Origin: an uncultured Anaerotruncus sp.
Lineage (GTDB): Bacteria > Bacillota > Clostridia > Oscillospirales > Ruminococcaceae
Assembly (NCBI GenBank): GCA_944385965.1
Contig: CALWZG010000022.1
Span: 98,225 to 162,224 of the forward strand
Reading direction: 5' to 3'
DNA length: 64,000 bases
Every line of letters starts with the position of its first letter. Position 1 is the stretch's first letter. The notes beneath the pieces were generated by a model, which was not told where the DNA came from, ran no database searches, and worked only from the letters and a program-made list of their open reading frames with translations. This document shows, one piece after another, positions 60,521-64,000 of this stretch. The position numbers were made by a program, and so were the translations under genes.

Positions 60521-60549
60521 TTTTCAAACATCCTCAAATTTGATAAGAT
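60521..60549 (+). promoter_or_regulatory. Promoter of the two-component system
   Basis: TTTTCA (60521-60526), 17 bases, TAAGAT (60544-60549), 25 bases before the response regulator ATG. Confidence 0.5.
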
Positions 60550-60573
60550 AGAGAACGGAAAGAAGGGACAGCT

Positions 60574-61257
60574 ATGGCGACCATTTTGATTGTGGATGAC
60601 AACACCAAAATCCGTAAGTTAATTGATATATATTTGCGTCGGGAGGGGTTTACCACCATACAGGCGGAGAATGGAGCGCAGGTGATGCCCATTCTGGACG
60701 CTCATGTGGTGGACTTAATTATAGCGGATATTATGATGCCTGAAATGGATGGATATACCCTATTGCAGACTTTGAGAGAAAACAAAATTGAAACCCCTGT
60801 GCTGATTGCCACAGCAAAAACTCAGTTCACTGATAAAAAGCGGGGCTTCAGTCTGGGAGCCGATGATTATATGACCAAACCGCTGGATTTGGAGGAGATG
60901 GTGCTGCGGGTGCGGGCTCTCCTGCGCCGCAGTCGTATTTACAGTGAAAACCAGATTGTGTTGGGACGCATCACCTTGGATTACCAAAGCCTGGAGGTGC
61001 GTACTCCATCTGAGGTTGTGGTGCTTCCGCAAAAGGAGTTTTACCTTTTGTACAAGCTTTTTTCTTATCCAAACCGCATTTTTACCAGACAAGAACTGAT
61101 GGATGATATCTGGGGACTGGACACCGAAACCAATCCCAGAACGGTGGATGTGCATATTAAACGCTTACGGGAGCGATTTGAGGGAATTCCAGAACTGGAA
61201 ATCCAAACCATTCGAGGACTGGGCTACAAAGGGGTACAGCCTTCAGGAAGAGAGTGA
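60574..61257 (+). CDS. OmpR-type response regulator
   Basis: 227 residues. Receiver 1-120 with the acidic pair Asp9-Asp10 (ILIVDDN), phosphoacceptor Asp52 (IIADIMMPEMDG), Thr in LIATAKT and Lys in DYMTKPLDLEE; winged-helix DNA-binding domain 130-225 (VLPQKEFYLLYKLFSYPNRI, NPRTVDVHIKRLRERF, ETIRGLGYK-type end TIRGLGYKGVQP). GAAGGGAC before the ATG. Diverges from the RND pump, which it probably controls. The sensor kinase follows after seven bases. Confidence 0.95.
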   Translation: MATILIVDDNTKIRKLIDIYLRREGFTTIQAENGAQVMPILDAHVVDLIIADIMMPEMDGYTLLQTLRENKIETPVLIATAKTQFTDKKRGFSLGADDYMTKPLDLEEMVLRVRALLRRSRIYSENQIVLGRITLDYQSLEVRTPSEVVVLPQKEFYLLYKLFSYPNRIFTRQELMDDIWGLDTETNPRTVDVHIKRLRERFEGIPELEIQTIRGLGYKGVQPSGRE

Positions 61258-61264
61258 GCGCTTT

Positions 61265-62551
61265 ATGAAACGGATTTGGCATCGTGTGGCGGCGGTGATT
61301 TTGTTTATTATTCTAATCACCGCCGCCATCCCTTATTTATGGTTTAACCATATCTCAAGACAGGGGCTTTACCAGGATACTAAAAAGAAGATTCAAAATA
61401 GTATCACCCAGATGGCGGATTATTTGGTAGCCAGTGGAGATTCTTTGGAAGTTTTAGAAAAAATTTATGATGACCCATCTTTGCAGGTTCGCATATTGGA
61501 GTCTTTGAAAACGCTGGAATTGGATGAATCCCAAGAACAACGCCTGAAAAAGGAAGGCTCTCTGTTCATTTTAAAAAGGGATGCGGCATCCCTAGAATAT
61601 TGTGTGGTGGTAATTGATTACCATGGACAATATTTAATGTGGAAATTTAATATTTCATCAACCTTTGGACCGATTCATCAAGCGGCTGTGATGTCTTTGA
61701 TTACCTCACTTGTTTTGGGTTCAATTATTGCGGTATTTGCCAGCTTTCGATTGAGCAAACCTATTCAGGAGCTGGACGCGGCGACCCAAAAGGTGGCTGC
61801 TGGAGATTTTACCATTTGTCTGCCGGAACGGGGGAAGGATGAGGTAGCTTCCTTAGTGCGCAGCTTTAATATTATGATTAAGGAATTGAGAAGCGTGGAG
61901 CTGCTGCGCAGTGATTTTGTGTCGGATATTTCCCATGAGTTCAAAATCCCTTTGACTGCCATCGAGGGATACGCCAAACTTTTGGAGCAGGAGTCTGACC
62001 CCCAGGAGCGAGCAGAATATATTCAAATTATTAACCAAGAGGCCCATCGCCTTTCCACTCTGGCTGAGAATATTCTCTTTCTCAACCGCATTGAAAAAGG
62101 GAATATCTCAGCGAAAAAAACACTGGTGCGTGTGGATGAGCAAATTCGCTGGGCCTTGACCCTATATGAGCAAAAGTGGAGCCAAAAAGAGATTGCTCTG
62201 GAGTTGGAGCTGGAGGAAGTATCCTTTTTAGGTTATGAAGCTATGCTTTCCCAAGTCTGGACCAATCTGATTGATAACGCCATTAAATTTTCCTCGGAAA
62301 AAGGCCGCATTTTTCTTTGCCTGAGCAGACAACAGGAAGGATTTCGGTTTACCATCAGAGATGAAGGATGTGGGATTCCTCCGGAAAAGCAGTCCCATAT
62401 TTTTGATAAGTTCTACCAGGCCGACCAATCCAGAGGCGGGGAAGGCAATGGACTGGGGCTGGCGATTGTGAAAAAGCTGGTGGAACTGCATCATGGAAAA
62501 ATTCAAGTGGAGAGTTCGTCGGAAGGCTCTACATTTACAGTTATTATGTAA
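61265..62551 (+). CDS. Sensor histidine kinase
   Basis: 428 residues. Membrane helix 1 (about 7-27), a ~110-residue outside sensor region, helix 2 (about 139-160), HAMP (to ~215), dimerisation/phosphoacceptor domain with His224 (SDISHEFKIPLTAIEGYAKL) and HATPase_c: N box LIDNAIKFSS, G1 DEGCGIP, F KFYQAD, G2 GGEGNGLGLAIVKKL. ATG 61265 is preceded by GGAAGAGAG; the longer frame from 61103 lies within the regulator gene. Signal unknown, probably envelope or drug stress. Confidence 0.94.
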   Translation: MKRIWHRVAAVILFIILITAAIPYLWFNHISRQGLYQDTKKKIQNSITQMADYLVASGDSLEVLEKIYDDPSLQVRILESLKTLELDESQEQRLKKEGSLFILKRDAASLEYCVVVIDYHGQYLMWKFNISSTFGPIHQAAVMSLITSLVLGSIIAVFASFRLSKPIQELDAATQKVAAGDFTICLPERGKDEVASLVRSFNIMIKELRSVELLRSDFVSDISHEFKIPLTAIEGYAKLLEQESDPQERAEYIQIINQEAHRLSTLAENILFLNRIEKGNISAKKTLVRVDEQIRWALTLYEQKWSQKEIALELELEEVSFLGYEAMLSQVWTNLIDNAIKFSSEKGRIFLCLSRQQEGFRFTIRDEGCGIPPEKQSHIFDKFYQADQSRGGEGNGLGLAIVKKLVELHHGKIQVESSSEGSTFTVIM

Positions 62552-62698
62552 TATCGGCGTGCTATGGAACAGGAGGGGCAAATTTCAAAGTTTATAGGAA
62601 GAAAATAAAAGAAATCTCATATTTGGATGTAAAAATCAAAGAAAAAATCCGTTAAATTTATATAAAGAAGAATTTTGTGGACTTACGAGAATTTACGC

Positions 62699-62860
62699 TT
62701 GCAATTTGATGTTTTTGTGGTACAATAAAATAGATAAAATTCTGAATGTTTTTAGGGGGTGTAGTTGGTGAATCCTGACCCAGGAAGTTATCCCAGTAAA
62801 AAGAAAATAGGGGCAGGGGCTACACCTTTATGATAGGCTACCCCTGCTGAAAGGGGTTTT
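62699..62860 (+). promoter_or_regulatory. corA promoter and riboswitch-like leader
   Basis: TTGCAA (62699-62704), 16 bases, TACAAT (62721-62726). The ~130-base leader can form GGTGTAG (62758-62764) with CTACACC (62820-62826), enclosing the hairpin TCCTG-ACC-CAGGA (62773-62785). Alternatively GCAGGGG (62813-62819) pairs with CCCCTGC (62841-62847), and that CCCC can instead pair with the ribosome site AAAGGGG (62850-62856). Three mutually exclusive or nested helices ending at the ribosome site are the layout of a translational riboswitch. I do not recognise the class; it is not a clear M-box. The 62552-62863 gap holds nothing else. Confidence 0.6.
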
Positions 62861-62863
62861 ACA

Positions 62864-63805
62864 ATGCTGCGTTTTTACAAGACCGTAGACAACCGCGTCC
62901 TGCGGATTGACAGACCGGAGGCGGGATGCTGGATTTCGGTGGTGGCCCCCACCGAGGCGGAGGTAGCGTATCTGACCAAAGATTTGGGCGTTTTGCCGGA
63001 TTTTGTACGGGCCGCTTTGGATGAGGAGGAAAGCTCCCGTATTGAGAGCGATGAGGGACAGACCCTGGTGATTGTGGACTATCCCTCAGCGGAAGAACAG
63101 GCGGATGAGAATAAAACCATCCTGTATACCACCCTTCCTATGGGCATTATCATCACTGAGGAGTATGTGCTGACCGTCTGCCTGGAGGAAAATCTCACCA
63201 TCTGCGATTTGGCGGAAGGCCGGGTGCGAGGGCTGCAAACCTCCATGAAAACCAGATTCCTGCTGATGACCCTGCTGCGAATTGCCCAGCGCTTTTTGAT
63301 TTACCTGAAACAAATTGATAAGATTTCCTCTTCCACCGAGCAAAGACTCCATCAGTCCATGAAAAATAAAGAGCTGATTCAGCTTCTGGGCTTGGAAAAG
63401 TCGCTGGTGTTCTTCTCCACATCTCTGAAATCTGACGAGATTACCCTGGAAAAGATTCTCCGGGGACGTATCATCAAGCTATACGAGGAAGATGAGGATT
63501 TGTTGGAAGATGTGCTCATCGAGGTCAAACAGGCCATTGAGATGTGTAATATCTATTCCAGCATCCTGTCGGGAACTATGGACGCCTTCGCGTCAGTAAT
63601 TTCCAATAACCTAAACATTGTGATGAAGGTGCTGACCTGTATTACAATCGTGATGGCGATTCCCAATATGGTGTTCAGCTTTTATGGCATGAATACCTGG
63701 AATGGGTTCCTTCCTATGGCTACCTGGTGGTTCCCTCTGGTGATTTCCGCTATCCTGTGCCTGATTGTCTCCCTGATTTTGATGAAAAAGGATATGTTCC
63801 ATTAA
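62864..63805 (+). CDS. corA: CorA family divalent cation (Mg2+/Co2+) transporter
   Basis: 313 residues. Large cytoplasmic N-terminal domain, then two C-terminal membrane helices with the signature YGMN (274-277) between them and a Lys-rich tail KKDMF. FVRAALDEEESSRIESDEG and FLIYLKQIDKISSSTEQRL are family-like. Forms a pentameric channel for Mg2+ or related ions. AAAGGGG precedes the ATG and may be masked by the leader fold. Confidence 0.92.
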   Translation: MLRFYKTVDNRVLRIDRPEAGCWISVVAPTEAEVAYLTKDLGVLPDFVRAALDEEESSRIESDEGQTLVIVDYPSAEEQADENKTILYTTLPMGIIITEEYVLTVCLEENLTICDLAEGRVRGLQTSMKTRFLLMTLLRIAQRFLIYLKQIDKISSSTEQRLHQSMKNKELIQLLGLEKSLVFFSTSLKSDEITLEKILRGRIIKLYEEDEDLLEDVLIEVKQAIEMCNIYSSILSGTMDAFASVISNNLNIVMKVLTCITIVMAIPNMVFSFYGMNTWNGFLPMATWWFPLVISAILCLIVSLILMKKDMFH

Positions 63806-63823
63806 TATGACGCCTAACAAAAA

Positions 63824-63915
63824 ACAGCTTCCTCGGGGCCTTATCGATAGGTACGAAATCTGACCCATCGGCTCCGGGGCGCTAGGAGGCGGACAGCCAT
63901 GGCTGTCCGCCTTTT
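63824..63915 (+). promoter_or_regulatory. Structured element ending in an intrinsic terminator
   Basis: After corA, CTTCCT (63829-63834) can pair with AGGAGG (63884-63889) around a GC-rich segment with a CCTTATCGATAGG hairpin (63839-63851) and repeated CGGGGC / CCGGGGCG. It leads straight into the 24-base perfect palindrome GGCGGACAGCC-AT-GGCTGTCCGCC (63888-63911) plus TTTTCC. It could be just the corA terminator or the leader of a gene beyond the window; I cannot assign a known RNA class. The last 85 bases hold no visible feature. Confidence 0.5.
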
Positions 63916-64000
63916 CCGTTATGCGGGGATATCCTTCGGTTGGCCGGTATTGGACTCCGCCTGGTGAAGTTGGGATGCGGGTAAGGCGGGCTTTGCTTCA

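Noticed and set aside
62755..62860. M-box magnesium riboswitch
   Set aside because: A short ATAGGCTAC stretch recalls the M-box, but the other conserved blocks and the length are missing.
63899..63967. Short ORF with AGGAGG ahead, in the last 100 bases
   Set aside because: Start codon lies in the loop of the terminator and the frame ends after about 20 codons; most likely accidental.
1..64000. CRISPR arrays, insertion sequences, prophage or integrative elements
   Set aside because: No regularly spaced repeats, transposase, integrase or phage structural genes seen on either strand.

Overview
The window comes from an endospore-forming, low-to-mid GC Firmicute of class Clostridia, most likely the Oscillospirales/Ruminococcaceae side. 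The evidence is spo0A, spoIVB, a gerA-type operon, spoVAC-AD-AE and a PdaB-like deacetylase, together with type III glutamine synthetase, LL-diaminopimelate aminotransferase, a DUF421/DUF4363 pair and many small Clostridia-type proteins. No phage, insertion sequence, integrase or CRISPR array is visible. Genus assignment is inference.

Layout. 1-2.4 kb: 5' end of ftsH and a MarR-MATE drug efflux operon with a palindromic operator. 2.5-9.9 kb: sporulation block (DUF421/DUF4363, gerA-gerB-gerC, spoIVB, spo0A). Two phased Spo0A boxes lie ahead of spo0A, whose receiver domain has lost several conserved residues. 9.9-21.7 kb: isocitrate dehydrogenase, a cation antiporter, an orphan PTS IIC, an array of seven small hairpins, an ECF sigma/anti-sigma pair, the rpsF-ssb-rpsR operon, a bifunctional NAD(P)HX repair enzyme and MazF without MazE. 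21.7-27.5 kb: three small related proteins around a ywlG homologue, tRNA-Pro, a divergent cis-prenyltransferase, the spoVA operon and a bactofilin. 27.5-32.7 kb: glutamine synthetase III diverges from dapL-asnB, and each transcript begins with an intrinsic terminator. 32.7-39 kb: tyrA-aroB-aroA-aroC operon, thioredoxin reductase and polysaccharide deacetylase.

39-42.4 kb holds an unknown lipoprotein, a DUF1540 protein, tRNA-Val and small cytoplasmic proteins. 42.4-54.2 kb is an AEC transporter followed by a catabolic locus: split transketolase, Asp/Glu-family racemase, two TIM-barrel sugar isomerases, two FCD-type GntR regulators, a tripartite tricarboxylate transporter (TctC-TctB-TctA) and a 2-hydroxyacid dehydrogenase. 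Together these suggest uptake and breakdown of an unidentified sugar acid or hydroxy-carboxylate. 54.3-64 kb: a surface protein with a sortase-like tail, an RND pump with adaptor diverging from an OmpR-type two-component system, and a CorA transporter behind a riboswitch-like leader. A second hairpin-rich element with a terminator closes the window.

The most notable signals are the degenerate Spo0A receiver, the paired leader terminators at the glnN/dapL divergent promoter, the corA leader with three competing helices, the hairpin array at 13.9-14.1 kb and the split-transketolase/TTT locus. All functional names rest on reading the translated sequences by eye; no database search was run.
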